A stretch of DNA of 64,000 nt from Bubalus kerabau (GCF_029407905.1 NC_073625.1:169900240-169964239); one strand, 5' to 3'. Shown: positions 21,776 through 34,066, counted from the first letter of the stretch. The notes: generated by a model from the sequence alone, not told the origin. Made by a program: numbers and translations.

Positions 21776-24608
21776 TTGGTAGGCATGGACTGGAATGAAA
21801 AGTGAATGAGAAGTGAAAAAATGAATATAACTTGTGAAAAAATCCTCAGTAAGCTTATTAATAAAAATGACAGAGAAAAAGAACTAATGTTGGAAAGTTG
21901 TTGCTGCTTTTAAAATTTACTTTAAGCTTTGGGGATAATAAAGAATGCCTATGTGCTTAGGTGGATGACCTATGAAAGAAAGAGAAAATATGAATCTGAG
22001 CATTCATTTAAACCAAGATTATAAGAAAGGCATCACTGTTAATTCTATTTTATTTAAATAATGTAATAAAATGCTATGAGGAGTACTGATTTCAGATGAT
22101 AGTATGTGAAAGAGATAGCCAAAGAAAAGGAATATAAATAACATTTTTGTTGAAGAAATATTACCATATGCTACATAAGTAATAAATTAAGTAAAAGAAT
22201 ATATGTAAGTAATCTTTATATAAGCAGTTAATATTATATTTTTATATTTTCAAAAAGAAAATAACAAGTAATTCTGAAATGTTGAATTGTTTTATTTATT
22301 TAATAAGCAACTACTATTATTAAATAAATGTGATAAATCATCTGTCTATTAATTTGTTATGTTTTATTCATCCTTTATTCCTCTAGATAAAACGTAGAGG
22401 ATTCTCATTTTTAGATAAAGGACTCTAACACTATACTGTTGAAACTTGAATAGGATGAAAATTCAGATGAAAAACAGGACCCCAGGTAGATTTTTGTAAA
22501 CACAGACTATAGAGAGCTATTAAAACGTAAGCACAGTGGCAGAAATATCTTCTGTGAGAATAAATCTAATAAGCTAAACTATTATGTCACTTTTAATAGC
22601 AACATTAGCATGGGTGATGAGTGTATGCATCAACAAAGGGCTTCCTGTAAAGAAGGTTGGTCTTAAATAGTGGTGATTTAGGAGGTTTTAACCAAAATGA
22701 TTAAATTAAGAAACTTCCATTTTAGATTTGGCCAGAGATCTTCTGGGAAAAAGATTATCCATGAATATTTTCACATTTCTGCATATAACCTAGACTTTAT
22801 GAGCTTAGGGCAAAGGTTAAAAGATGACAATACAGTGAATTCCTCTGGAGAGAATCAGAGACTTTTCTCTCCCAGAGACATTTTCTTGAAATCCAGCCTT
22901 TTGAAGTTAGAGCTCTTTCTTCCTCTCTCTCCCTTCATCTCCCCTCATACCTCAAACAGAAGGGGGAGTTGTACCACCCAACCTGATACCATCTCAGAAT
23001 CTCGTAATTTCAGCATTACTCTCCGTTTTGCACCCCCATTGCACAGGTATGGCAACATGAGGCTCTCATATCCATGAAGACTGGCCTCTGGGAACTGATA
23101 CTAAGATGCTCTCTGAGTAATAAGCTATCTGTTCTCTGAACCAGAGATCCAATGTTTTCTGTTAGAATATGAATTACAAGGAACAATTAGCTGTTTGTTG
23201 GTAAACGACATAGCAGAGAAAGTCTCAAAGTTATGGCCCTCAATTTTTGCCCAGTGAAGATCTTGGTTTTGAATCAAAACACCATATGTAAAGATTCAAG
23301 CCAACATCTTGACAGTTTTTGCCTGAGATTTCTCATTTCTTGCAAAATTAAATTCAAGATACATCTACTCTGGGGCTACCTCAACCCCACCCACCTAATT
23401 CTCATCTGGTTGAAGTGCCATCAATACCCTGTCAAGACATTTCTAGTGTTGGAAACTATGCGAATACATGCGTCTTGTAAGATTTGGGACTGAAATTAGC
23501 AAAAAGTAAATGTCTGGCTAGTTTTCTTTGTGTTTCACTTGGATTTGTGTATATTATGTTTTATTCACTATTTAAAGATTCTGTCTCTAAATGTTTCTTT
23601 CTACCTCTGTGTTTCTAGAGATGGAAACACTAATTCCTATATCATTTTTATATTTCCCTCTTGCTAAGTTAATTTATTCCTAATATCCCCAACCCCATCA
23701 CATTCTTAACAGAATTTAACAAATCTTTCTTTAAAATAGTTTTAAACTATCAGATGGAATGAGTATTTTGGGTATTGAACAGCAAGAAAAAAATATATAT
23801 GGTACAAGATATATATTATAATTTATGATGTTTAAAAATAATATTAAGTTCACACCAAATTAGCAATAACATATTCTCATAAATATGACAATGAAATTGA
23901 AATATTTTAATCATTTAAAAAGGTAAAATTATTTTTACAGATTTAGTCTTCAGTTTAAATCATTAAATTTATAAATACAAATTACCATTTAGTTTTTCAT
24001 TTGATAAAATAGATTGCAACAGTTAGAACTTATTAGAATAGACCTCATAAATCATAGCTTTTCTTAAATATTGGTGACATGAATAAAATTGACAGATATC
24101 CTTCTTACTATTCACAAATGCTGTTTAGCAAACCTAATGGGGCCTAGTCGTTTCTGGGTATGACATTTGTCTTAATAGTACTATAGTATTTTCATGAGTT
24201 GTATTACAAATCTCTGCCCCAAATGAATAGACTTCTTTTTTTTTAATTGTGCTATTTGGGTTTGGCCTGATCACCTTGCATTCCTCATACACACTCACAC
24301 TTGGGACAAAGATGCCTGAAATTTTATTCTGAGTATAAATGGTCACTTGGACAGTCTAACCTCTGGACCCAACACTATACATATAATAGAAATAAATTAT
24401 TTAATTGTATTTATGAACACAGAGCACAGGCAACAAAGAAACAGAAAAGTAAGATTGATATTAGAGTGTAACCATGGAGGAGCATGTTCTAGAACTTGGG
24501 TTCCCATGGTTGTAAGCATCCATCCCACCTGTGGAGAAGATAATTTCTTTCTATTCCAGAATATCATACCTTACTGGACTTTGTAATCCATATACCATAA
24601 TACCCATG
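21776..24608. other. Unassigned DNA
   Basis: 2.8 kb without a recognisable repeat apart from short AT tracts. The 126-codon plus frame at 22697-23077 and the 86-codon plus frame at 23233-23493 are the longest. Neither shows a domain, signal peptide or splice context I can defend, and I treat both as chance frames. Confidence 0.5.
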
Positions 24609-24812
24609 TGTGTGTGCATGTTCAGTGGTGTCTGACTCTTTTGAGACGCCATGGACTGTAGCCCGTCAGGCTTATCTGTCCATGGAATTTTCCAGGCAAG
24701 AATACTGGAGTAGTTGCGATTTCCCACTCCAGGGGACCCTGGACCCAGGGATTCAACTTGTATTTCTTACTTGGCAGGCATTTTCTTTACCGATTGTACC
24801 ACCCGAGAAGCC
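24609..24812 (-). mobile_element. Bov-tA SINE
   Basis: TGTGCATGTTCAGTGGTGTC through ACCACCCGAGAAGCC. Near-identical flanks ATAATACCCATG (24597-24608) and ATAATATCCATG (24813-24824) are its target duplication. Confidence 0.92.
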
Positions 24813-24824
24813 ATAATATCCATG

Positions 24825-25744
24825 GCATTACATTTAACAGGAAAAGGGAAGTAAGTTAGAATAACAGCAACTCCATCATAGATTCTGAGAAGCAACTGCC
24901 TACTTTGTTCCATTTTTGAGGCCCAGGCTCTGATTATTCTAATTTAAGTACTACTAGTCATGAGTTCTCCTGTTTAGTGGGAAAAACAAATTAAAAAGAA
25001 TGATTATAATACAAACTTCTTTCAAAACTTTCACTATTAAAGTAAAAAAAACTTTGTATTTGCCACTTAAAAAGTACTATTTTAAGAATGTTTACACATA
25101 TTAATTAATTTTATCCCTTTATTTGTTCATTCAAGTTTATTAGGCAGATTACTTATATTATATGAGTGAAAGTAAATGAGAATATTGCAAATCATTAATA
25201 ACAGGGCTGGAGGCATCACTATGTCTGATCTAGTGGCCTTGAACTCATGCAGGATGAGCACCTAGACACAGAGTCTGTGAACACTCTGATATTTGAGTAT
25301 GGCTTCCAGTACCACGATCTAGCTAGGGCTGTTGCCATGACATTTCAACCCAAAATGAAAGTGATGATGGTCTCAAGGCAATGAGGAGTAAAAAAGCAAA
25401 TGTCACTTTAAAAGGGAGTTGTTCTGGTCCATCTAGCTCTTCTTCTCATGATTTCAAGGCAGCCTTAAATCAGTTTAAGGTTTTCCATTGTTTGTAACTT
25501 CATCAGAAGGCTAGAAGTGATTCTAAGGGCAGTATCTTGAACCTTTGACATCTCGCCTGGGTATATGATTTCTTTAAAGACTTTCCCCAAGCCATGCCGA
25601 TGGGGAGAGATTTGTGATAGTTTCAGAACCTAAAATCAATTGAATTTTCCCAGGAAAAACTCTTTATAACCAAAAATTTCTCACAGAATTCCAAAATTGT
25701 AAACCTTTTGAAAAGAAACCAAAGACGTGGTGCCTTAAACCTTC
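24825..25744. other. Unassigned DNA
   Basis: No gene or confident repeat was recognised. Confidence 0.5.
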
Positions 25745-25870
25745 CATTTCAGGATGAGAAAACTAAGAGTTTAGAAAGGTCACAAAAGTGATTTCTTTGA
25801 AGTAGAACTATGACTTAGCTCCTGACTCCTAGTCAACTATTATTTTCCCTCAACTCTGCTCTAAAACTTA
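25745..25870 (+). mobile_element. Possible MIR remnant
   Basis: CATTTCAGGATGAGAAAACT, AGTTTAGAAAGGTCACAAAA and GACTTAGCTCCTGACTCCTA follow the MIR consensus order. Confidence 0.45.
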
Positions 25871-26276
25871 ATTTCCTCCTGAAATCCACTCTGTGACAGA
25901 TATTTCTGAAATGAAAGAACTATTTATGACAAAAAAGTTCTTATATGAAGGACATAATCATTTTTCACTCTTTTCTCTAAGAAGACAGTAAAATCTCATG
26001 CTTTCATAAAAACATGGTATTGTTGGAAGGTATAAATACATATGCAAGGGCTAATATAAAATAATCTAATGTCAACTATCAATAAAGGAATGCTTTATAG
26101 GAAAAAAAAGTACTTATTCAATTTTTAACGTTGGCATGATTTTCCTTCTTCATTCTGTCAAAAGTACTTGTCATTACAAGGAAAGACAGATAATCAGATG
26201 GATTTTTAAGGTTGTAATCTGAGTTCAAACTTGATACCCAATACTCTTTGCAGGGAGCAAAATCCTCAAAAAGGGC

Positions 26277-26296
26277 TTTTTTTTTTTTTTTTTTTT
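26277..26296 (-). repeat. Poly(T) tract, 20 bases
   Basis: Uninterrupted T-run. I could not identify a retroelement body on either side. Confidence 0.9.
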
Positions 26297-26970
26297 AATG
26301 TAATGAATGTAACAAAGAGACTATTTTTAATGGTGAGGTCAAGGTTAAAGGAACTAGGGTAAAGATGATGAAGCACCCCGGTCCAGCAAGAGTAGAAAGT
26401 CATTACCTCTCCCTTGCCTGACATGACAAAAGGCGGGAGATGATGTCAGAACTTGACAAGAAGCAAGAGCTGGGATCAGGAGAAAGGTCACTCAACAGGA
26501 TATGAGGTTACAGGCAGAAGGATAGAGCCACTGCCAAGGCCAGGCAGAAAGTAAAGGGAGAATATGCACTCCAACTGCTCCCTCTGCTTTCAAATATTAA
26601 TTTCCTGACAGTACCTCCACTTGGCTGAACTCGAGCAGAATCTAGAGGGAAAAGGAGGTATAATGAAGCAGTCTGCACGAACCATGTTTCCTGAACAAGA
26701 GCAGAGGGGAAATGGGTAGAGAAAAGGTCTAGATGAGCAAACAAAATAATTGAGTCACGATTATCAATGCTGTGCTTTCAATCAGTGAATACAGTTCTAA
26801 CTACTCTCTCCTAATTAAAACAGTGAGATGAACACCATTCAAAAAGTATGATCAAATTACTTAGAAGGCAAAGGAAGTAGTATTAAGGCCGCCAGTTTGA
26901 GCTGGAGAATGTTTTACATGGTATAAAAACTGGATGCTGGAGAAAATGAACTTAAGCAGAGAAACATTGT

Positions 26971-27012
26971 TAATATATTAATATAATGTTAATAATATAA
27001 TAATAATAATAA
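26971..27012 (+). repeat. (TAA)n/AT-rich microsatellite
   Basis: TAATATATTAATATAATG then several TAA units to 27012. Confidence 0.85.
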
Positions 27013-27551
27013 GGAAAAACTTAGTTTACTTTGAACATATAGTTAGTGGAGTAAAGGGGTATTTAGGAAATGGGGAAGTTGCAGGCTATGTGGCCCAAAA
27101 GGGCATGTTGAGATTAGATTTGTAAGAGTCTGAGATTAATTCTGTTAATAATTAGGAGGATACATAAGAGGATAGAGAGACCATACATTAAAAGATATCA
27201 TGATAATCTGATGTGTAGTGGGCATGACCTCCTGCATGTCTTGAAGAAATATTATTATCTAGAATTAAATACATTTCATTTTTTGTTGAATTTGTGCAGA
27301 TGTAGTACAGTCTCTGTCGAATGGTAGGTACTTAATAAATTCTAATTGTAACAGGGAAAATTTCAGATTTTGTGGGGCATGTATATAAATTGGGAAACTG
27401 TGTTTAGAAGAAGAATAAAAATTAAGGAAAAAGATACATGATTTTAGACGAGGTCATGTAATTAAGTGGCCCTACAGCTTAAGCCTCATTAACTTCAGAG
27501 TAAATAATTTTTTTACTCTGAATTGGATAAATGGATGCTGTCATAAGTATG

Positions 27552-27750
27552 GAGCTTCCCAGGTGGTACAGTGGTAAAGAATCGGCCTGACAATGCAGGA
27601 AGCACGGAGACACAGATGCAATCCCTGGGTTGGTCCCCTGGAAGAGGAAATAGCAACCCACTGCAATATTCTTGCCTGATAAATCCGAAGGATAGAGGAA
27701 CCCAGCAGGCTACAGTTCATGGGGTTGAGAAGCATCAGAGACGACTGAGC
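27552..27750 (+). mobile_element. Bov-tA SINE
   Basis: GAGCTTCCCAGGTGGTACAG through TCAGAGACGACTGAGCACA. Moderately diverged. Confidence 0.9.
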
Positions 27751-27806
27751 ACATATTACCATATATTTGCATGATTACAAAAAACGTAAATTTTATAATA
27801 GAGAAT

Positions 27807-28052
27807 GCTGCTGCTAAGTCGCTTCAGTCATGTCCGACTCTGTGCGACCCCAGAGATGGCAGCCCACCAGGCTCCCCCATCCCTGGAATTATCCAGGCAA
27901 GAACACTGGAGTGGGTTGCCATTTCCTTCTCCAACGCATGCAAGTGAAAAGTGAAAGTGAAGTCGCTCAGTTGTGCCCGACTCTTAGCGACCCCATGGAC
28001 TGCGGAGCCTACCAGGCTCCTCCGTCCATGGGATTTTCTAGGCAAGAGTACT
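27807..28052 (-). mobile_element. Bov-A2 SINE
   Basis: Starts with ATGCTGCTGCTAAGTCGCTT and contains both monomers around AAGTGAAAAGTGAAAGTGAA. It ends at TTTTCTAGGCAAGAGTACT. Confidence 0.93.
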
Positions 28053-28337
28053 ATTAGGGTCCAATTCCTTTCAATTTATTACAGGAGAATTAATGCTATT
28101 GTTCATAATTCCTTTACCAAATCTAGAAAAAAGAAACTTCGGTGCTCAGGCAGATAAACAGCCCACCCAGGCAAAGGACTATTTTAAAAAGAGGCGGCCA
28201 GGTCTATAAAGATACAAGCTCTGATACTTGTAGAAGTATAAATGCTACAAACTTATAAAACATCACCTGAGAGTTTACTTGAATTTCCCCCAAACTCACC
28301 AAGTTCTGTAAATTTTAAACATCAAGCTCCCAATTCC

Positions 28338-28394
28338 AATTTTTTGTTTCAGCCCATTGTTTGCCATCTTCAAGAGGGGCTGAAACAAAAAATT
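28338..28394. repeat. Perfect 18-bp hairpin
   Basis: AATTTTTTGTTTCAGCCC (28338-28355) and its exact complement GGGCTGAAACAAAAAATT (28377-28394) flank a 21-base loop. No surrounding transposon was recognised. Confidence 0.9.
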
Positions 28395-29092
28395 AAAATC
28401 AAAAGCCTAACATCCAAGATCCACAAAATTAAATAGTTTAGAAGTAATTCAAGCAAACTCCCAAGCGATGCCCTGTGTCTGTAGCATCTATACCTCTGCG
28501 GCAGTGTCCTGGAGTGTCCAAGTGCACTGTATTAAGCTTAAAATTGCACCAAGACTTTAGAGAATAGTACTAAGTAAACAAAAGAAGCTATGGATACTTT
28601 TTTTTATCATTGTTAGAATAAATGGTGGAAAGGGAAACAGTTGGTGAAAAATTTAAGTCAATAAACTGTTCAGTAGTTAACTGATTCCAAAAATATTTAT
28701 GTGTGTATAATACTCCAGGAATTAGGCTAGAAAATATAGATTGGAAAAATGCACTCAATGCCTTCTAGACAGCACATTAAAATGGGAGAAACAGGGAATT
28801 CTAAGTTACAAGAACATGAATATGAATACATGAAATACATGAAATACATCCAATACATGAAAATGGTACTGGGAGAATACAGAAAAGAATTATCTTCATT
28901 AGTCTCAGTTCTATAGTTAGAATTAAGATGCAAAATCAAATGGGAGATGTAAGCTAGATCTCCATTATCAGGGAACTGATATGGTGACATTTTTATTTTG
29001 GAAAAGCCTTTGTTTAGCTGCACAATGGAGGATGGATTGGTGATATTATTGCATAATATATTATATAGTTTAAATTATCTATATATGTATGG
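28395..29092. other. Unassigned DNA with a short minisatellite
   Basis: Contains a run of imperfect ATGAAATAC-type units at about 28822-28862. No gene was seen. Confidence 0.5.
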
Positions 29093-29166
29093 GGTTTCCC
29101 TGGTGGCTCAGAGGTTAAAGAACCTGCCTGCAATGCAGGAGACTTGAGTTCTATCCCTGGGTTGGT
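29093..29166 (+). mobile_element. Bov-tA head fragment only
   Basis: TTTCCCTGGTGGCTCAGAGG to ATCCCTGGGTTGG is the tRNA-Glu-like half. The BovB-derived half is absent and AT-rich DNA follows. Confidence 0.85.
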
Positions 29167-29246
29167 ATATATTATATACATAATATAGTATATAGATAAA
29201 CAGGGAAGCTACTACATATATTAAAAAGGAAATAATAATAGAATTA

Positions 29247-29688
29247 TGACATTCCAGTAGTCATGTATGGATGTGAGAGTTGGTCCATAAAGAAAGCTGA
29301 GTGCTGAAAAACGGATGCTTTTGAACTGTGTGGTGTTGGAGAAGACTCTTGAGAGTCCCTTGGACTACAAAGAGAACAAACCAGTCAATCCTAAAGGAAA
29401 TCAGTCCTGAATATTCATTGGAAGGACTGATTCTGAAGCTGAAACTCCAATACTTTGGACACCTGATGTGAAGAACTGACTCATTGGAAAAGACGCTGAT
29501 GCTGGGAAAGATTGAAGGCAGGAGGAGAAGAGGACGACAGAGAATTAGATGGATGGATGGCATCACCGACTCAACGGACATGAGTTTGAGCAAGGTCCCG
29601 GAGTTAGTGATAGACAGGGAAGCCTGACATGCTGCAGTCCATGGCATCGCAAAGAGCTGGACATGACTGAGTGACTGAACTGAATACT
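29247..29688 (+). mobile_element. BovB LINE, 5'-truncated 3' end
   Basis: CATTCCAGTAGTCATGTATG through GACTGAGTGACTGAACTGAA. It encodes only decayed C-terminal RT sequence. Confidence 0.92.
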
Positions 29689-30494
29689 GAAGAAGGGAAA
29701 ATCTTAGTAGGCAGACTCAATGGAGCTTGGTTTTGAAGTTGGACAATTATATGAATGGAAGAAAGGAAAGGAGGAACACCTAGTTTTTTAATTGACTGAG
29801 TGTTTGATAATGTCTTTAACCAAAGTATAGAATATGCAAAGTAGGTCAGATTGTGGAGAAATGTAAATGAGTTTGAGTTGAGTTATATATGTTGCATCTG
29901 ATCTTCCTATAAGCAGTTGACTGCACAAATCTGGAGCTCATGGCAATATCTGCATTCAAGATAGAGATTTGGGTAATGGACATGTACATGGCATGAAGGA
30001 AGAGCACAAGCAAAGGCTGGATTACTTTCAACTCTAAGTAGTCAAAATAGCAAACCCTGAATTGCCGGGGACCAGCCCCAGCTGATCCAGGGTATTCGAA
30101 GGAGAGACGGCTAGGTGACCTATTCAAATGTTAATTAGAGATAATAAAGAGTAATAGAATGAGGATAGCTCAGTGAGGAAATTCAGTGGAGAAAAGCGGC
30201 TGAAATAAGGATAGCTCAGTAGGAAAATTCAGTGGAGAAAAGAAGCTGAGTGGCTTGGTTTACGCGGAAAATCAATATAACCCGTGACACCAGGTTAGCT
30301 CTGACCACGGAGGCCACAGGCGCCCTCTCGAATAGCGGAAGGTGCCCCACCTTAGACACCTTCTCGAGTGGGTCTTAGAAGCCCAGGCAAATAAATGGTC
30401 GCAGAGGACATCCGCGCTCCAGATGGACACTCAGCTGGAATTTGGGAGAGAGAGTGACATGGGGAGACCAAGTTTCAGTGAACAAGGCCCGCAC

Positions 30495-30519
30495 TTTATT
30501 TTCCAAAGTAGTTTTTATA
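30495..30519 (-). promoter_or_regulatory. LTR TATA box and poly(A) signal
   Basis: Minus-strand TATAAAAA, then 11 bases, then AATAAA. A compact U3-R junction. Confidence 0.7.
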
Positions 30520-31274
30520 CCTTAAGTTATGCATAGAGGATAATGGGGGAAGGGGTAGAGTCATGCAGCAAGCCAGGCTTTCTTCCTGCAAACTTATCAT
30601 ATGCAAAAGTTCAGGTGATTGACATCATCTTCTGGCCCGGAGGCCTGTTAACATTTTAAGAAACTTACTTTTCTCTAAAGGTGATTATTCCAAAGTCAGG
30701 CACCAGCCTTCCAAAAAGGCATTGGACAAAGCTGCATTTTACATTTCTATACACCCATTATATCAATCAATACACTGCCAAGGACACAGTAGGTAAGGAG
30801 TATGGAGACTTAGCAGCAAACTGGCTCAACAAGTGAAAAAACCCTTCACCAATACAATTTCTAATCAATCTCTTAACTACTCAAAGGAATCTGTGTTTAG
30901 GCAGTTTAGAACATCTCCTGCCTCTCACAGTTGGGAGGCTCTGAACAATCACATGTGGCCAGAAAAACCCATTCAGGCAGGCTAGAGGATTTCCAAAGGA
31001 GTTTGTAGGTTGAAACACTGTCACATCCAAGAATTATTAACTGGAGCTGTAAGCTAACTCTTTTTTCAGAGAGAGGTAGTGGGAGACAGCCCCCCGTAAA
31101 GTCAGAGGTGTAGGTGAAAGCACAAAGCAGAAAGTAGGCAGACTCTGGTTTTGGGGGTAGATGCTTGAGAATTTCCAGGGGGACTCCTGAGGCTCGATCC
31201 CGCCTTTGCGTATGCCGAGCCTCCTTCCTCATGACCTTTGTCATGGGCGGAGTTCCTCACGCTGGCTCCAGGCA

Positions 31275-31326
31275 GTGATAGAATTCCAGTTGAGCTATTA
31301 CAGATCCTCACTCAATATGCAATATG
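31275..31326 (+). mobile_element. BovB fragment within the LTR end
   Basis: GATAGAATTCCAGTTGAGCT and CTCAATATGC match the BovB RT region with an internal deletion of about 25 bases. The piece lies inside the LTR's own target duplication, antisense to the LTR, so it was part of the LTR when it integrated. Confidence 0.7.
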
Positions 31327-31459
31327 CCGGCTCCCAGCACCCTGAATAACTGTAGCTTAAATATGATAATATTTATTTTTCACATTAGAGCCATTTATTC
31401 CAGGTTTTATAATGGCAGTACTAAACCACAAAATCCCAAGTAATGCATTCTTTCATTTT

Positions 31460-31745
31460 ATCTGACTCTGTAGCAAAATTGCTCCCAAATGCAGTGACGT
31501 AAAACAAACATCAGGCTCAGTTTGTGTGTGTGAGGAATTTGAATGGGTCATAGTCAGGACTGTGTGTTTGTTTGCTCTGGTGTTGAGCATCAGCCAGAAG
31601 ATTCAAAGACTGGGGGCTGGATTGATATGAAACTGTGTTTAGTATAAATCTGGTGGTTGTGTCTGTCTCATGCTGTCTTTTCACATATGCTTCTTCACGG
31701 CATGGGGCTGAGTCCTAAGAATAAGTGAGAATGAGCCCAGGTAAT
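31460..31745. other. Probable ancient interspersed repeat, family unknown
   Basis: The order GCAGTGACGTAAAACAAACA, GAATTTGAATGGGTCATAGT, CAGCCAGAAGATTCAAAG, CTTTTCACATATGCTTCTTC resembles old mammalian repeats that I cannot name with confidence. Confidence 0.35.
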
Positions 31746-31870
31746 GCTACATCTCCTTTTATGATCTAGTCTTGCAGTGTCACTTTTACCACGTTCTCTC
31801 CCTGCAGTTCATCACAGTCTCACCGTTTCCAGTGGAAAGGAAACCACTCTTCTCCATTATAGGTGGTGGC

Positions 31871-31895
31871 AACCTGTTGCAACAAGCAACAGGTT
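31871..31895. repeat. Perfect 10-bp hairpin
   Basis: AACCTGTTGC (31871-31880), loop AACAA, GCAACAGGTT (31886-31895). Confidence 0.85.
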
Positions 31896-33785
31896 CTGGA
31901 GCTCTGAGATGTAAAATATTACTGAGCTCATTTTTGGAAAAACAATCTATTATACTACAGCTGGGATTTTCCCAGTGTATTCATTTCCCACCTCTATAAT
32001 GTGAGCCTTATTCTCCTGGTGCAACGTTTCTTCTCTAATAGCATTTTCTGAATACAGGAAAGGTGTGTCCAGAGCTCTCCTAAGGAAATTACTAAAACTT
32101 ACACAGAAAATATCCACTTATGTCTCATTGACTAGAAGGTAGTCACATCTTCACATCTAGCAGTAAGAAAAATACAGAAATGTCTTATTTTGGGTGATCA
32201 TTTTTCCAAGCTAAGAATTAATACATAGGGAAAGAATCAATAAGAAATCTCTATTATGAGAGAGAAAAATTAGTAATTACTAATATATGAAACATGCTTT
32301 TTTTCCATGTACATTTTCCAACAAGGTTGCCACACTTCCATAGATAGTTACTTTGAGGGAAAAAAAAAAAAAAAGGTTCTAGCTGCAATTTTGGTAAGAA
32401 ATCAGTTCCTTACAGACACATAGCTTCTATGTAATGTGTAGACTCATGAAAATTATGATAGTCATCATTTTAAAACAAATTATTCTTCAAGAGTGTCAAT
32501 TTTTCTGTCTGCTAACTTTCCTTCCCCTGCTTCAGAAGGCTGATTATTTGGTTTATTTGACATTGAGTCAAATCTGTATTAAAGTGAAGATTGTTGACAG
32601 CTGCATGGGTCAATTTTGAAAGATCAATTTTAAATGAATGGGTTGAAGGAAGAAGTTTACTTCAAATATCTTTTGCTGAGGCTTAGCAATGCCATCATTG
32701 ATTCTGATCAGGGCTAAAAGCACTATGCTCTTTTCCCAAATAAAACATTTAAAGTACAGCTTTCTGAACATTGGAAAAAGGTGTAATAATGGAATAATAA
32801 AACAGACTCCCATTACCACTGTACTGAAAATGACAGACAAAATAACAGTGAGAGACATTGCTGGCTCTGTTTTTACCTATACACCATCATTTAGCAGGAT
32901 TCCTCAGAACCTTATTTCCTTAACCCGTTAGTATGCAGTGCTAAAAAATGGTGAAATAAACTTAGACATTTTTAATACTGCATGATTTATCAGAATCTTT
33001 AATATTCCAATGAATATAGTAAATCTCCAAGAAGAGAGACATTCTGCTATATTTTCTAAACCTATTTGTTCACAGATTTTCCTTCTCACAAACCATCTTA
33101 AAAGAAGTAAAATGTCTCTAGTGTTCCCTCTGCCTTGAGAGAGAAATCATTTTTCTTATCCTTGTCTCTTCCTGTTTTGGTTATAAATATAATTTGAATC
33201 ACATATAGTTGTACTCATATTCATACCAGAATCACTCAAACATGTATGAATGTATTAGATAGCAGGTGCAGCTAGGTATGGGGAATATACACATTTAACT
33301 GATAAGGATATTTTTAACCTATGTCAAGGAACTCAAGACGTAGTCATTTCTTTACCCAACTCTGCTATCCTGTTTTGTGCAAGGTGTCATTCTTCTGTGA
33401 CTTCACAGCTCCCTGAAATGTCCTTTGTTATAATATTTTCTTCATTATATACAATTCTCTGTGCCCATGTGTATCCCCTACCACTTCTTGAGTAGACTGC
33501 TTGGAGGAGATTATGCTTGGTTTGAGTTTTAGAAAATTGGCAGAGAACTTAGCGATTGAGGAGGGGAGCTGAAAATTTTAGATAGAATCAGGAGCAAGAA
33601 TCTCAAGGTTGTAAAACTTAACAAGGAGCACAAGATGAGAGAGAATAGAAACCAAGACTGAAGTGGGGTTACAGAGAAGCTTGTATAATTTAAAGCAGCC
33701 AGGACTTTACCTTGTCGTGTATCACTGAAGGAACTCACCAGTGATAAGGTTTGACAGTAGAATTCAATTTTCACTTTTAAAGATC
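31896..33785. other. Unassigned DNA
   Basis: AT-rich with an A14-type run near 32362. Open frames of 61-82 codons show no recognisable domain. Confidence 0.5.
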
Positions 33786-33788
33786 ATC

Positions 33789-33845
33789 TAGGGTCACACA
33801 GAGTTGGACACAGCTGAAGCGACTTAGCAGCAGCAGCAGCAGCAG
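33789..33845 (+). mobile_element. Bov-A2 3' tip with (AGC)n tail
   Basis: GGGTCACACAGAGTTGGACA through six AGC units. Only the last 55 bases of the SINE are present. Confidence 0.88.
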
Positions 33846-33883
33846 TCATAATGTAGAATATAAAATAATTCTGTATATTTATG

Positions 33884-34066
33884 GCTAGTTGGGCTGCAAT
33901 GAGGCAGACCTGGTTTTGATTCCTGGGTCGGGAAGATCCCCTGGAGAAGGGAATGGCAATCCACTCCAGTATTCTTACCCGGAGAATGTCATGGATAGAG
34001 GAAACTGGTGGGCTACAATCCGTGGGGATGCAAAGAGTCAGACACAACTGAGCAACTAACACTAAC
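33884..34066 (+). mobile_element. Bov-tA SINE, head diverged
   Basis: GATTCCTGGGTCGGGAAGAT, CCACTCCAGTATTCTTACCC and GAGCAACTAACACTAAC give the standard order. The first part of the tRNA-like head is degraded. Confidence 0.9.

Larger units (their letters stand above)
25871..27550. other. Unassigned DNA with T20 and TAA-rich tracts
   Basis: Holds a T-run at 26277-26296 and a TAA/TA-rich patch at 26971-27012. The 78-codon minus frame at 26508-26744 has no recognisable domain. Confidence 0.5.
30063..31339 (-). mobile_element. Solo LTR, ERVK-like (BTLTR1-type)
   Basis: 1277 bp with TG...CA ends, flanked by CCCTGAAT at 30055-30062 and 31340-31347. On the minus strand TATAAAAA (30512-30519) is followed closely by AATAAA (30495-30500), the usual promoter and polyadenylation layout at the U3-R boundary, leaving about 430 bases of R-U5. 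The family name is from memory of bovine class II LTRs. No internal gag, pol or env sequence lies next to it, so recombination has removed the provirus. Confidence 0.85.

Noticed and set aside
22697..23077. 126-codon plus-strand open frame in unique DNA
   Set aside because: No recognisable domain, signal peptide, Kozak or splice context, and the composition looks like translated non-coding DNA. Long AT-rich windows produce such frames by chance.
28822..28862. Coding repeat (HEYMKYMKYIQYMK-like)
   Set aside because: Short imperfect ATGAAATAC minisatellite with no surrounding open frame or gene context.
31102..31311. Open frames on minus within the solo LTR (30906-31311)
   Set aside because: They fall in U3 of the LTR and match no gag, pol, env or accessory protein I recognise.
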